Assembly: GCA_017591395.1 (NCBI GenBank)
Contig: WEDG01002810.1
Span: 1-64,000 of the forward strand
Direction: 5' to 3'
DNA: 64,000 bases
From: Schistocephalus solidus
Lineage: Eukaryota > Platyhelminthes > Cestoda > Diphyllobothriidea > Diphyllobothriidae
Both the position numbers and the translations under genes were made by a program. Below are positions 9,703-22,113 of the stretch, piece after piece. Every line of letters starts with the position of its first letter. Position 1 is the first letter of the stretch. The notes below the pieces were generated by a model. It was not told where the DNA came from and did no database searches. It was given only the letters and a program-made list of their open reading frames with translations.

Positions 9703-10890
9703 ATCGATTTCATCTTCATTGACTTCAAAAAGCCGTTGGTACTGTTCCACACAACTGGCTATTATAAAAGTTTCGAAAATCTGGTATAAGGGGGAACTTG
9801 CTCAGTTAGATTTAGAACTTTCTAATCGGTCGATCGTAGTCTATGTGCATTGGTAGGACAAAATCAATGCCTGTGTCATTTTTGAGTGGGGTACCTCAGG
9901 GTTCTGTGCTTGGGCAATTACATTTTGTATTCTGTATCAATGATTGTATACATGAACTCGCCTGCAGGGGAGTTATGTTTGCAGATAAAATAAACGGACC
10001 GGATGCAAGAATTATGAACAGACCTACAGAAAGGACTTCACCGCCTAACGGAATTGTCCGATAAATGATTTCTGAGGTTTAACCTTAAGAATTGTGCTGT
10101 ACTGCAGCTCAAAACGAAGAAATTGAAGGTCAATGAAGATGCTCATCAATACTTCCTTAGCAAGTGGTACCTGTACCCGATCAAGACGACCTAGGAATCA
10201 CCATTTGTCATCCCTGAAGCCCTCCTCTCATTGGTTTAGGGTGACCAATGCGGCAACCAGGGTTCTGTTCACCTTTTAAAATTACTTTCATGGATACAGA
10301 TAAGGAGCTATTTGGAAAAGCATACGCAGCCTTTACTCTTTAGCAAGTGGAATATTAAATTCAAGTGTGGCGCCTCAGGCTGGAAAATATTATAATTTGC
10401 TGGAACGTGTTCAAAGAAGGGCAGAGAAAATCATTAAAAGCCTAAATACTTCATCATACGGATGCAGACTTGATGCACATGCTCATTTTCCACTTGATTC
10501 CTGGCAGATCGGAAAAGATATCATACAGACCTGCCAGATTATTTGCTACTGTGACTGCTTCCTGCACCTTGGCAATTTCTCTGTATTGGCCAAAACATCA
10601 AGCCTGCGTTGGAACTCTCTCAAACTTCGAGGAGCCTTATCACACCTAGATTCTCGTGGATACTCGTATTGGCAGCTATTTATTGATGCCTAGTATAGTC
10701 TTCGGGGGATGTAATGATGGGGAAAGCAACGAAAATTTACACCAAGTCTTCATGCATATTTGCTTGTAAAATACTCATCAGACCCGCAAAATGCTTTAGT
10801 AACACGTGACCGTTTTTAGTATGGTCTCAAAAGGGATTGCCCTTCACACGCAACACTACTGAACTTAAAATAAAGAATAATAATAGGGCT
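9703..10890 (+). pseudogene. LINE family E, degenerate reverse transcriptase
   Basis: Begins directly at the tail of copy D, in the RT finger/palm region: IFIDFKKPL (catalytic box A equivalent), IGRTKSMPVSFLSGVPQGSV (9846-9905) and MFADKI (9976), where the second catalytic Asp has become Lys. The C-terminal part (10367-10693) has ERVQRRAEKIIKSL and DIIQTCQI. Many frameshifts separate the blocks. The 3' end has an AAGGG-ATTG-CCCTT hairpin (10831-10844) and an AATAATAATAG tail. It is 5'-truncated, closely related to D but with a different 3' UTR. Confidence 0.8.
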
Positions 10891-10900
10891 TAGAGGCTAT

Positions 10901-11090
10901 AGGTAGAACCATACTCACAGAACAGGCAATAGCTAAAAGCCCATACATATGTTTCACTGGTATTCTGCCGTTGTTTAACACAGCTACGAGGGGTCCAGTT
11001 CATTGCAGCTGTCTTAAACAGCGCATAATACTTCAAAAACACGTGCCTGGGCTTTGAACTAGTACCTGTGCTGTGAGTATGGTTCTACCT
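10901..11090. mobile_element. 190-bp MITE-like element with perfect 20-bp terminal inverted repeats
   Basis: AGGTAGAACCATACTCACAG at 10901-10920 is the exact reverse complement of 11071-11090. Similarity continues about 10 bp further inward at 7 of 10 positions. The interior has no ORF. Size and structure fit a foldback or MITE element. Flanks (GGCTAT on the left, GGGACC on the right) show no clear target-site duplication, so the true ends may differ by a few bases. Confidence 0.65.
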
Positions 11091-11289
11091 GGGACCACTA
11101 ATTGTACTACTGGCTGCCTGTTGGTAGTTGTATGAATATTATGCGGTGAGCTCGCTGTGCCTGGGAGAAAGCAGCGCAAATATTCATATCGACTTTCAGT
11201 TTACGCCTATAAGCCTTCAAATAGACTGATTCATTCCAAGTTAGCAATAAATTTCTGAGGAAATTAAAGAGCAGCAATGATAAGGTTGT

Positions 11290-11710
11290 TTGCTAGTGGG
11301 AATCCTGGTTTTATTCGTCAGAACTTTTAAAAGCTTACTAGAGTCCGCCGTCAGATATAAAAGCGGAAACAAAACAATCAAAAGTTAAAGGGGACGGGTT
11401 CCAATCAAACACCAATGAGGTCAGTCCGGAGGTGATTGCGCAGGACGCTATATGCCCATGACAGATCGATAAATCCATCGACTTAGTTCACACCAGAGGC
11501 CCAGGTGTCAGTCTATTCTCGGCTTGTCTTGATGCTGGCGTGGGCGATTACCTTTGTGAATGCCAAGTAAAACCCGCGACCCGTGTAAACAGTCACTTCT
11601 GATAAACAGTCATCCCGTCTCCGATCAAGCTTATGCTCATGTTTGCGCGATCCAAGCATACGTCCGGTCTGTCCTCTGAAGTTTGTGGAACTATTTGGCA
11701 TAGGATGTGA
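11290..11710 (-). pseudogene. Penelope-like element fragment: GIY-YIG endonuclease C-terminus
   Basis: The minus strand from 11701 reads as GQTGRMLGSRKHEHKL, then FTKVIAHASIKTSRE, a stop, and FIDLSWAYSVLR: the C-terminal half of a GIY-YIG nuclease attached to Penelope-like RTs in flatworms. The conserved Arg of the GQTGR block and the Glu/His of HEHKL are visible. The expected start with the GIY and YIG residues is missing or altered (reads NSSTNFRGQ). PLEs use this nuclease to cut target DNA. The 3' non-coding part runs to about 11290. The RT is absent. Confidence 0.7.
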
Positions 11711-13319
11711 TACACTAAACCCAAATGCTCATTGAGATATAACTTTTCCTTGATTTTTATTGGCCCTGCTGCGCAACGTATTTTTGGGGGTAGTGTGCAG
11801 AGCTATAGTGACGCGGTGATCAATTTTCAATGTCTATTTTTCTATGGTAAACACTAAAAAACCCGTTTAGCTTTACTTGGGCACAGATAACTGCCAGGGG
11901 GTACTGGTGACTGGCTCGAAGCACTCACCAGTCTGTTTGAAAAATACATGGCTACTTACGTTGCTACGGTAGGTCGGAATTCTTGTTAAGCTATGGTGAG
12001 CATGACAGCTTGTTGTTAAAAAAAGGGTTAGAATTTCCAACAGGACAACTCTCCACTGTATCTGCTTCACTATGATCGCCACACAAACTTTATTATTGTG
12101 CTCACCACCTTAGGCACTCGTATTCAAATGGTTTGAATTAAGAGACGAGCACCAGACGAGCCTCCAGTTTACTAAGTGGCTCAACTGTTTCACTGCCGAT
12201 GTAGTTATGTTCGCCTTCCTTATCAAATCAATCACTAAATTGTATATTTAACCCCCAGAGGGCCCCATCATTACTTACTTAGGCCTCAGGATTTGTCGTT
12301 GGCATAGCGCCTGCAGGTTTTTCGGTCAATTTAAATTTGAATCCGGAATATTTTTTCATCGACTGTGTGCGATGCATCTACTTTCCCGTCAACGGGCCTC
12401 ATCATCGTCGCTTTCGAATTTCAGTCTCATTCCTACATCCTTATACAAGTGTCCGGGACTCGAGTTGTCCACCCTATCATTCGGGTTTTAGTAAAAAAAT
12501 TCTGAAAAAATGTTTTCCTTGTTCAGACTTCAAACTGCAGGAGCAACTTGCAAAGTTGTGACTGAGGGTAATGAGTACCATACTTTTGAAATTCTTCAAA
12601 ATGCAGATAGGTTCGAAAGAAAGCCGGTTGAATAGGTACATCGTATTTCACGAGTAGCATTTGAAGGCTTGGATAAAAGCTTGTCCCCTTGGTTGCTTGC
12701 GCAGTGCACGATAGGCGCAAAACAACTTGGTAGTCTATTGTTTAATGTGCGATCATGCAGGTAAGCTCTAATCCCGCCTAAAGAAGATGTATTCCCGAAG
12801 AAGGAATCTGGCGCGGATAATGTTTTGGTATAATTTTCGTCTACCAACCGTTACCATATTACGGACAAGATAACATGCTATATGAGCTTGGGGCTCTCTG
12901 GGAGTCATTCAGTTGCCAATGAACGGGAATATTCACACTCAAACGTGAGCAGCCTTCCATGAGCTGACCTTAACATCGGTCATTATCGCTGTAGATTCAA
13001 CGGGGTGATTTTAGTCCTACAGTTGGAAGGAATTAATCCTGCAGGTTATGGCTGGTAGAAAAACTATTGTATAAACAATAACCATCCCAGCTTCCTTCTT
13101 AGTCGGCAATACTCCTTCCGATTAGCAGAGTGATCCTTCCCTCGCCTCCAAATTCACCTGTAGGCTTAATCCTCCGGAGGCTTCCCTGCTCATTGATTCG
13201 ATTAAAAATGAAATTGTTAAAGGGCCGTTTCATTGAAATATGCGTCTCAAACAACGGAACTATCTGACGGAAAAAAACTATGAGCTTTGCAGTCCTATAA
13301 TGTGCATGTCATGACAGTC
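11711..13319. other. Anonymous sequence, no gene recognised
   Basis: Apart from a short LINE tip at 12233-12285, I see nothing convincing. Short open frames at 12337-12561 and 12523-12847 on opposite strands overlap each other and show no domain or splice context. Confidence 0.5.
12233..12285 (-). mobile_element. LINE 3' tip of family Z
   Basis: Contains AAATTGTATATTTAA followed by CCCCCAGAGGGCCCCATCATT, the same module as 2605-2655 and 40758-40802. On the minus strand it is a GC hairpin followed by TTAAATATACAATTTA. It is solitary here, with no recognisable coding sequence attached. Confidence 0.55.
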
Positions 13320-13775
13320 CCAAAGTTCCGCGCACATCCACGCCACATTATGACAGTCCATCCCTCGCTGCTGACCAAATCCACCAAGTGTACCATATCA
13401 GGGTGGAAGTGGGGACGCTGACTTGTACGTGAACTGGTTTATAGTGAACTTCGATTTGCGCAACAGCTACCACACTCTCCACACCTCCACGTCCACCTGG
13501 GCCCGGTGCAAAGACGGAGTCAAAAACACTGGAGGCGGGATAGGGCGCAGTGATTGTCTGCGCGTGTCATTCACGACCTGGCCCCCAGAAAAAACACCGG
13601 ATTTACAGATCTCAGATGCGTCAGTGCCATAGAAGTCGAAGTAAGAAGTCATTGCAGTCCGACTCTAAGTCCAACAGTCGGATACGTCAGACAAAACTCA
13701 GACGAAATTGACGGCGCGGTCTGAGTTAGTTTGTCAATTGGCAACCTTCCAAACCACAGGTTTTAATGCACAGTG
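13320..13775 (+). repeat. Dispersed repeat M, copy M1 (diverged)
   Basis: Shares ordered blocks with 52640-53110 and the reverse complement of 61830-62110: GACGCTGACTTGTACGTGAA, CAGCTACC-CACTC, AGACGGAGTCAAAA, and at the end GGCAACCTTCCAA with a CACAGGTTTTA block and CGCGTCAGA. It is GC-rich against an AT-rich background. No conserved protein was recognised; small open frames on both strands are consequences of the base composition. The class (SINE, MITE or LINE UTR) is not resolved. Confidence 0.6.
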
Positions 13776-16700
13776 ATAGATTGACGCGCGTCAGACGGCT
13801 TACAGGGAGGAATTTTCTGCTGATTTTTACCAACCCCACTTTCACATCCCTCACTCTGATGCACCGACATTATAACAACTATCAAGTTGCTGGCGGACAG
13901 CATGCATTTCGGAAAGTTAAAAGACCTGTTAGCATGCAAGCTCCGGCTATTTAAAAATACAGTTAACGTTGAATTTTTAAACTAACAAAAACCTTTGCTT
14001 GTAGTAATCTAAATCCAAGTGGACGAAACCACCAACGAAACACATAAGCTGAAGTTTTTCATTTTCTTAAAAAGGGGAATCGACAGATGTAACAAAAAGC
14101 ACAAAAACTACTGGCAAATAGGAGGCAGCGAACTTTGACATACTAACAGTGCGATATCAGCTTGCGAGAAGTATCAAATGGCTTGGTATTCTAAAAGTGC
14201 AGGACGGCGAGTCGATAAAGAAAAGGAAGACATACAGGACCATTTCTGGCTTAGTTAACCTGGACAGCCAGCCACGAAAGACCCCCGGGCATGAATACCC
14301 TTGGCTGCAACCTCACGTTCATGGATTTCCGCGCGTTCTTAAGTTCGACGATCCACTGTTGAGTCACGCGCGAGTTGTTATCAGTAATAGGCCCTATCGT
14401 GGGAAGGACGTTCTCTGATGAGATTGCGGCACATGCATGCCCTTCCTGCACCATCACCTCCATGAAACTGCCTGTAAAGGCTTTAAAATTATGCCCCACG
14501 GACGTAAATGGGCAAACATGTCCAGAAACCTATTCGGTGGACACCTTTCCCATGCTAGTCCACGACGATTCCTAAAACCCATTGTAAGTAACCACTTGCA
14601 GTTAATAGCCCGAATAGATGATGAGAGAGAAGAGTATTTACTAATGAATAAAAAATGCTGTACTTGATTGTGCGGCAGAATGGGGAGATGCGAGATAGCC
14701 GCGATCTTTAGACTGTCACCAAATAGCACGTAGGCACAACAGTAGCCACGGCACGTGGCAGTTATGGTAGGGAGGCCGTTAGCAAGACAAACAACAGGAG
14801 CACCAATCTGATATTGGGTAGGCAGGGCTGGAACATCATCTGTCAGCAAAAAAAGTACAAAATGGAGTTGGTGGCGTAGAAGGGGAGGGAAGGGGCAGGA
14901 GAGAGAGAGAGGAAGGAGTGCACAGAAACATAAAATGCAAGGATGGCATGGACCTGAGTATTTAAAGGGCAGGGAAGAAGATAGGAGGATGTTGGACGGC
15001 TGCTGCGCAGGTAGGCCAAAGCATGAACGGCGCACGGTGCGGTCAAAAGAGATCCTGCATGTCCTCTTCGAACTGATCCTCCGCGGGGGGCTCACTATAA
15101 CAGGGAAAATAGAGATAAAACACCCCTACGCATGCGGTTTGACACGCTTAGCACTAAAATTCAGGCATACAACACAAACCCGTATTCGGGAGCCTAGCGG
15201 ACCGGGTTGAAAATGAATGCGGTCAATAGAAAACACCTTCAAGCGGAATATCGATCACTCTGTGGGATGGGAGGTCTCTCCCATCGCTGTTATAAGTACT
15301 GATGTCCACTAACACCTGCACCTATGATACACACACGCGCAAGACACCTCTGCTGGATCTAAGCACCATACAGGAATGCATTTTAAGAGAGATGGAAACC
15401 TAGGTCACCGTCTCCTATGCTCGTCTTTCTGCTAACATCCGTATTATCACTACGACCTCAGCCTCCAGAGGGGCATTGCAATGGGAGAACCAAGCCCATG
15501 TAATTAAACCGAGCACATGCAGTATAGCGGTTTGAAGGTATTCAGAGTTTCCCAGCCGCCAGGTACTAGTCTGACGTCGATCGAGGGCAGTATGAACATA
15601 AGTTGGTTGTTTATTGTTTATTGAAGGCAGCAAACTTTGCTTAATAAAGATTCAGTAAACAAGAAAGATAGATGTGCGCCAAGTTGCGAGTTTTGTAAAA
15701 AAAATCCACAATTTAAACGGCATTGGACGTGTAAAAATGGAATAAAATACGGGGTAGAGACTCGATTGGTGCGCGGCGTAATTACCGTGTCTCTGTTTAT
15801 TGCTGTGTAATATGACGCAACAAGAATGTATAGCACTTTAATGACTTAGTAATGAAATTTGACGGGTTATATTAATGGGTTTCATAAGAAAGAGGAAATT
15901 CAATCACTGAAGAGCCAAATTAATTTAATTAACTGTCGCAACGTACGGCGTGAATCGAAGTCAGTCCTAAGCCAAAAGAATTCGTGATTACACCTATATA
16001 ATGATAGGTGTAATCCCAAAGCAGCATAATTACAGAGCTGCGACCGTACAACGGTTTTAAAATTGCAAATTTAACTATAAGCGCCGACCATATAGCAGCA
16101 AGCTGAGTAGTTGATGCACTAAAAGGTGAATAAATGTAGGGTTATGTAAACGAGGCTCAGTACAAATTCTGATGCAATTTCTCTCGAAACATTCTTTTTC
16201 TTCAATGGAATGGTACAGTAACCACATATCGCTCCGATGAAATATATAAATAGTATCCTAGTGAGGACAGTTGTAGTACATGTTACGCTAAAATCGTCCC
16301 AGTTTAGTAAACTAACCTGGTCTCATTGGCAATGAATAAATTTCTATACGACCTGGCCTCAGGTACAACTGGCGAAATGTGCTGCAGTTTGTTTTTTTCC
16401 GCAGGAGACGGAATAGCTAAACGCAAGTACCGTTTCCTTTGTTTCGTTGTGCTGAATAATCACGCCATCTACTGACAGCACCCAAATGTCCTCGGGGAAG
16501 TTGGGCTCCGTGCGACAATCACTCCTGCCAAATAATGAGAACCGTATTTTTCACTATTTGTTTAAAATATTGTTTTTATTCTTTCTGTGGACATTTTCAT
16601 CCGTCTCAATATTAGATTACTGCATCTCTCTTGTCCTCCAGTTCTTAGTGTTCTCCTTAATTTTAAATTAAGTTAATTTTAATATACCCCTGAATTTCCC

Positions 16701-17170
16701 TCCGAAAGCTTGCTTTATCATGGCCGCACTCTCCCAGACGTTTCTTGCAGACAGGACCCGCTCTGTGGCTTCACGCCAGCGGGCGGCCAAAAAAATACTG
16801 CCGACGCTACTCTTCAATGGGAAACTTTATCCTGGACACCCCTAAGCGCTACTGCTTTCCCTGTTCCTGACATGAAGGCGAATCAGTGTTAAGGTGCGAG
16901 GTCAGGTGAAAAAAAAGAAAAATGACGCGAAAGCAGGGCGGGGGAGGGAGGAAGGGTCGTACTTGAGGACTCGAAGTGAGAAAAAGAGGATCCGTTTGAT
17001 GTCCCTGTTGTAGAAGAAGTAATTAAAGGAGGCCAGACAGCCACTGCTGTAGGGGTCGGAGGCATGGTCCGGGCGATAGCTGGAAAATATTAGGAGTGAG
17101 AGGTTTTGAGTAAGAACGGAAAGTACTGTGAAAAAAATGCCGGTGACGCCCTAATGTTCAAGAATAGTCA
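13776..17170. other. Anonymous sequence, no gene recognised
   Basis: No element was recognised over 3.4 kb. A 213-codon open frame on the minus strand (15095 to 14454) is the longest here but is Pro/Ser/Leu/Cys-rich, overlaps a GA-rich tract at 14884-14920, and has no motif; I treat it as chance. The rest holds scattered short frames only. Splice-bounded exons could be hidden in it. Confidence 0.4.
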
Positions 17171-17179
17171 TGGTTGCGG

Positions 17180-17520
17180 CATACAATTTCGCCTCTAAAT
17201 TATCGGGACGAGGACGGCCTGAGGCATGAAATACAAAGATGCATATCGAAATTGACCCCGCCATCCAACCGAAGCCACACAAATGTGGTCCAGGAAAAGA
17301 AAAGAAGCGCGGTAGTTAAAAGCAGAAACGTTCATCAGGAGGGGTCTACCTTGAGCCTGGTGTTTAGAGTAATGATTGCGGTTACCCATCTTCAGAGACT
17401 GGTGATTCCCTTGCACTGCTTTTATGAAAGGTTAGACACGAAGTCGGGGGTAGCAACTTATGCAGCGCAGATGGGCCACATCTTCAGATTGTGTGCAGGG
17501 GATGATAATGTATCCTAGCA
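17180..17520 (+). repeat. Dispersed repeat Q, copy Q1
   Basis: The core at about 17346-17425 (GGTGTTTAGAGTAATGATTG, then ACCCATCTTCAGAGACTGGT) matches the minus strand at 20020-20090 at both DNA and conceptual protein level (FRVM...THLQR..IPL). The shared reading may be accidental or mark a decayed repeat-encoded peptide. Outside the core the two copies diverge quickly. Confidence 0.45.
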
Positions 17521-18192
17521 AACACAGGAAGCTTGGATGTTTACCAGCTGTTCAGTTAACCACCACACAAACTTGCCCCCCTCCTCCACTATTTGGTTTT
17601 GTGAGCCTCATCCATGAAGCATGGCGATGGAAATTTAGATTATCAATTTTAGGCACCCAAAACGTAGTGAATGTTACTTATTCGCCCAGCCGGTTCTGGA
17701 AAATGTCCTTTTTGCAGGCAGATGTTTTTAATTTCTTTTACCAGTAAAACTTTATAAAGTTGAGCAGAAATCGACGTTACCTTACGCTCAAGCAATTTGC
17801 TATGTAACTAGCTCTCCTAGACTTTGTTTGGCTCAGCCGGGATTGTTTTTCCTTTAGAGAGCAATTTAATCTCGAGATATATGAAAAACTGAATATTATG
17901 TCCCACGTAAACGGTGATAAGGTGGCGTTTTATTGGTGAGTAAATGTCAGATTTGCAAAGCTGCATGGTCGTGCCCTAAACTACGGTAATAACGACCACA
18001 GGCAATCCTTTGTTTAAGCGTGCTGAGGTTTCTCGGACATGTGTGAATGCACTACCAACTAAAATGGTTACCATTAAATTGACATTTCCAATTTTGAAGA
18101 TATGGAAAGATGTTTTTGAGCATTCTAGTTTCTGCTTGTAAGTAAATGAGAAACGGAGACGGCGAAACATGAACGGTTTGAGAAATATTTCA

Positions 18193-18194
<2 letters not shown>

Positions 18195-18240
<46 letters not shown>
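18195..18240. repeat. (AT)n microsatellite
   Basis: Uninterrupted AT dinucleotide run of about 46 bp, in sequence with no recognised gene. Confidence 0.95.
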
Positions 18241-18243
<3 letters not shown>

Positions 18244-18848
18244 CACTCTTTTGTGCACTGATAATTGGAGAACGAAGTCCAACCATAAACTAGCATAGCG
18301 AAAATGACTATAATACGACAAAAATAATACGGCTTTACGTTTGCGGCAGAAAAATCATCAGTATTATTTCAAAAAATAAAAAAACGGTCAGTATTTTTTC
18401 TTCTTTGCTTTGCCATGTAAAAATGAAAAGTGCATAAACATCCTTCGGATAGAATGCCGTATTAAAGCACATTTTTAAATAGGTAACTTATAAGAGAAAG
18501 TTGTCTAAGTAATAGAAAACATAATCGTAGCTGAATTTTTTGGACGTTCATTTATTTCGGTCATGAGGACTCGCGTTTGAGTCAGTCTGCGTATGTGACC
18601 CAAACGGCCGCATAAATGAAAAAATGCCCAAACACTCACTACTTCGGTAAGAACTTTTTAGAGATATCTTTTTTAAAGGTTTTTATAGAGACGTCGCACA
18701 GAACTTATTTTTATGGGGAAGCGATTGGAAGCACCGAAAACTGTAAAGTATTCACTGACAATACAACGACACCCGTTAACTCAACGGATTCCACCGTCAG
18801 CAAAGGGCACAGATAGAGTTGACGAAAGAAACGGGTAGAGGAGTCATC

Positions 18849-19180
18849 TGGTGGATTCCAGATTCATTGCTTAGGAAATCCTGCTTGAGCAGTCAGCTTA
18901 CTGTATCGGAATTGGTCGATTCCATACGTTGCAGTAGGGTGGGCGGATAACTCTACCCAAGTGTGAGTAAACTCAAGGCTCCCGCCGGTGGGGCCTTGTA
19001 GGTCAGTTGGCTAGAGCGTTGGCTGTACTAAAGTCTTCCCCTTGCTGGCGTGAGTTCGTATCCCACCGAAGCCGCCGAATTTCTCCCAAGTGTGCCAAAT
19101 GAAAGAAACGTGCTCTTTTGCTAATAGAAGCGAACAGATGAGTTCCAAGAAGCAGGAGACACGATCACTGGAATCCACCA
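18849..19180 (+). mobile_element. Short element with 13-bp inverted repeats carrying a tRNA-like region
   Basis: TGGTGGATTCCAG at 18849-18861 is the exact reverse complement of 19168-19180. Between them, 18990-19072 looks like a tRNA-derived SINE head: an A-box-like GTAGGTCAGTTGGCTAGAGC at 18998-19017 and a B-box-like GAGTTCGTATCCCAC at 19052-19066. The T arm can pair with one mismatch, but the anticodon arm does not fold well, so it is not a working tRNA gene. The reverse reading of the B-box side gives the frequent artefact peptide FGGIRTHAS. Confidence 0.5.
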
Positions 19181-19195
19181 TCAGTGAGTGACACA

Positions 19196-19345
19196 TTCAG
19201 ATGATGGGTATTGTATTGTCCAGGTTTCGCAGCATTTATAGGATGTAGTCGGTAGGCGACTACATACCTATCAGCATTGACAGTTCCCGAGTGCTCTTAT
19301 TATACGCAAAATGCTACGCTTATATGATTGCAGCTGATTGACCTG
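19196..19345 (-). mobile_element. PLE 3' end fragment, antisense
   Basis: The reverse complement of 19205-19300 aligns with 44095-44205 in the 3' UTR of PLE-1: GAACTGTCAATG-TGATAGG, CTACATCCTATAAA and GCTGC-AAACCTGG are shared in order. It is a 5'-truncated non-coding tail of a Penelope-like element, with substitutions throughout. Confidence 0.65.
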
Positions 19346-19979
19346 TCAACATCTGACCTGGTGGAAACCTTTATTTATTTGACATATCGATCAGCAAAAT
19401 CAAGCGAATTCTTTACTTTAATCAGCTAAATCTCGGACAAAGTATATTGATTTCCCACAATAAACTTTTGCAAGAAATGACCGGATATAACACACTCGAC
19501 TTTTGGCACACCATTTCTGAAATCTTTAATGCAAAGGTATGTGAATAAAAAAGGATTTTTAATTCTTACTGTGCCTATACCATTTTATTTAGGCAGTTAT
19601 TTGTATGGAAAAGTATTACATACTTCTAAAACTTCAGTCTTCTCATGCGACACAAATTTTCATGTTCTCCCCATTTTTCTTAGTGAAAATTAATTTTCAA
19701 CATCTAAGAAACAGTACTTTTAATACTTAATTTGCTTTTTCATGTACCCAGAGGTCGTTCATTATTAGTTTGGTGTATTTTGTGGATGCTCTCGCGGTGG
19801 GTTCCGATTGGTTAGTGATTTTTCGTTAATTTTGGTCATACTGCACTTAACAGGAAACAGCGAAGGTGTGAAAAAAATCGGAACTGACAGTTATTACCAC
19901 AACCAGTGAGAGCGGGGCGACAAAGGCCACGGTAAAACGGGAGTCCGATTCAGCTGCACAGTTTGCAATGATGACCCTA

Positions 19980-20218
19980 AGCAGCTGGCAAAAATGTGCC
20001 ATATAATGAGAGCTCTCTAAAGGAATTTTCCGTCTCTGAAGATGGGTGGCTGAAGTCATCACTCGAAATTTCAAGCCCAAAATAAAGATTTCCCAGTGAA
20101 CGTATCTTCTTCTTTTCACACGCAAACTGAGGATTGCAATCACTAATAGTGAAGATTGCAGTAGACTCCTCCTCATAAGGACGCTCTGAATCCTACACTC
20201 ATTATCAATCTGGCGCAC
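19980..20218 (-). repeat. Dispersed repeat Q, copy Q2
   Basis: Minus-strand partner of 17346-17425. A 123-codon open frame runs through it (20218 to 19847) but shares only the FRVMTSATHLQRRKIPL stretch with Q1, so I do not call a gene. Confidence 0.4.
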
Positions 20219-22113
20219 ATTGACTTATAAAGACACGAAAATAGTCATGACCTGGAAAACTGCTAACTGATGGGGCGACTCGCTTCTACTCGGGGGTGAG
20301 AATCAGGCGGTAGAAGCTGTCTCAAGATGGGCCGTACGGAACCTCCCCCTGTCTAATATAGGAGAGTCCTTTTGAAGGCTTTCTCGTGTGAGTAGGGCAG
20401 ACATGAATTAAACATATTACGCCAATACGCTCAACCGACGACTATGCTGCCGCTCGATCTCCACACCAGGGTTACACACTAGTGACCGTGATAGGAACAG
20501 ACCGTAACAACTGTTGTTTTGGTTTATTCACAACCTCTTCAGTCAACCAAACAATAGTTAAATCCTGACAAATGACGAAATCCCCTATCGTCACCAGGAG
20601 GACGATGATGCGTTACGTTAAAACGGGTTTATCATGAAACGGGCATGCGCTCTATCTGTCCATCTGTTCCCGCACTCATCGTTCTCAGGCAAAAAGGCCA
20701 AGTCGAGGTAATTGCGGATAGGCGCAGAAACCTCTTCTAGGCGAGTCATGCACGAACAACCCCTAACTTCACAGGAATCGTGCTTTACAGCTAACGGATG
20801 TCACAGCAGTGCGAGTGTTGTAGGTCACATTAAAAAGGAGCGGCTGCAGCCCAGCTGTCAGTACTGAGCGGGAGCGAGCTTACCAGTCAGTTATAAAGCC
20901 ACAACGTATAATCACAAGCCTGAAAGTTTCAATGTAGTGAGGAAGGCACACAATTTTCTAGCGGAAGGACACCTCAATATCAGCCTCACGGGCAATCTCC
21001 TCTCCATGCGCTAGTAGCCAATTCGGGGACTGTCAGCCGTGAGACTAGAGGCGGCGACATACCTGACCTGAACCGCCAACTAACGCTTGCCACAGAAACG
21101 AGCGGCAATCGTCAAGGACTCAGACTCGGAGCGACAGGACTAACCTATACCACGGACCAAAATGAACCCCTCTTTGATCTAACGCAATAGCAGCACAGTC
21201 TGCTTTGGGAGATGATAAATCCTGCCAGCGACGACGTCTACATTGTGCCTCACGGAGTGTACGCAAGACAATGAAGTACGCGTAAGTCGGTTTACAGTGA
21301 CACATACTTGCGCGGCATCTCGCTCTCTCTCCCTCTTGCTCTCTCACCAAACTGTTCGGTTCTACTGTATGATCAATTAGAGCTACTCTAGTATGCGGTG
21401 TGTTTTGCGGCAGTGTTTTGCGGTAGCAGTGACTGCAAAAGGTGTGAGCCAAAAGCGATAAAATCCCCACCTTAACCTCACGAGTCGCCATTTTGGTCTA
21501 CCTCTACTACGAAGTCATAATGAACTATGCCTAGGTCTTTTCAAAAGCCTTAAAAAGACGATCGGTACGCCATTTCCGTGTGCATAAGGAATGCACCCGA
21601 CTCATAATTTTGCCTGTTTTCGTTCAGTTCCTGCGATGCCTACAATTCTTCGTTGTGCGGAAGGGCAACGATATAGGTTGTTACGTCCATAGGAGTCGTG
21701 AGACAGGTGGTTGATGTCCAACGCGTACTTTAGGCTTCGAGCATTTTCTAGAAAAGAGGTCGTTCTCAGACGTAATCAGGCACAAAAAGTGCATCTTAAG
21801 TGACTTTTCTGATGAACTGCAGTCATGGCTGGATATTAGGTGCGAAACATTAAGTATCCGTCTGCCTATCAAATAAGCCGCTATTGCATAGGGTGAAGTA
21901 ACAAGGCCTTAAAAAGACGGCACAAACAAACCATTATAATTAGTCATTCACACTACTTAGTCAGTTGCTTAGGGGAACGTTAGCCTGGGATCTGAAGGAA
22001 TACATCAAAGTGTGCAATGTAAGGCAGAATGAACGAAGGCCGTAAAGGCTAAACGAGCGCGGAAAAGCTTCAGAACTTGCTTAAAGTACCGAACGCCAAG
22101 TCAGCTCGCTCAC
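20219..22113. other. Anonymous sequence, probably intronic or intergenic
   Basis: No element recognised. A minus-strand frame starting at 21491 has a reasonable start context (AAAATGGCG) and 123 codons but no recognisable domain. A CT-rich tract lies at 21325-21350. If the exon at 22114-22235 is real, this stretch is downstream intron or 3' flank on the minus strand. Confidence 0.4.

Noticed and set aside
14454..15095. 213-codon minus-strand ORF
   Set aside because: Biased Pro/Ser/Leu/Cys composition, overlaps a GA-rich tract, no motif, no splice context; most likely a chance frame.
18990..19072. tRNA gene
   Set aside because: A- and B-box-like motifs are present, but the anticodon arm does not pair and the acceptor stem is poor; a SINE head is the better reading.
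19011..19196. Minus-strand ORF containing FGGIRTHAS
   Set aside because: A well-known kind of artefact from reverse reading of a tRNA-derived repeat.
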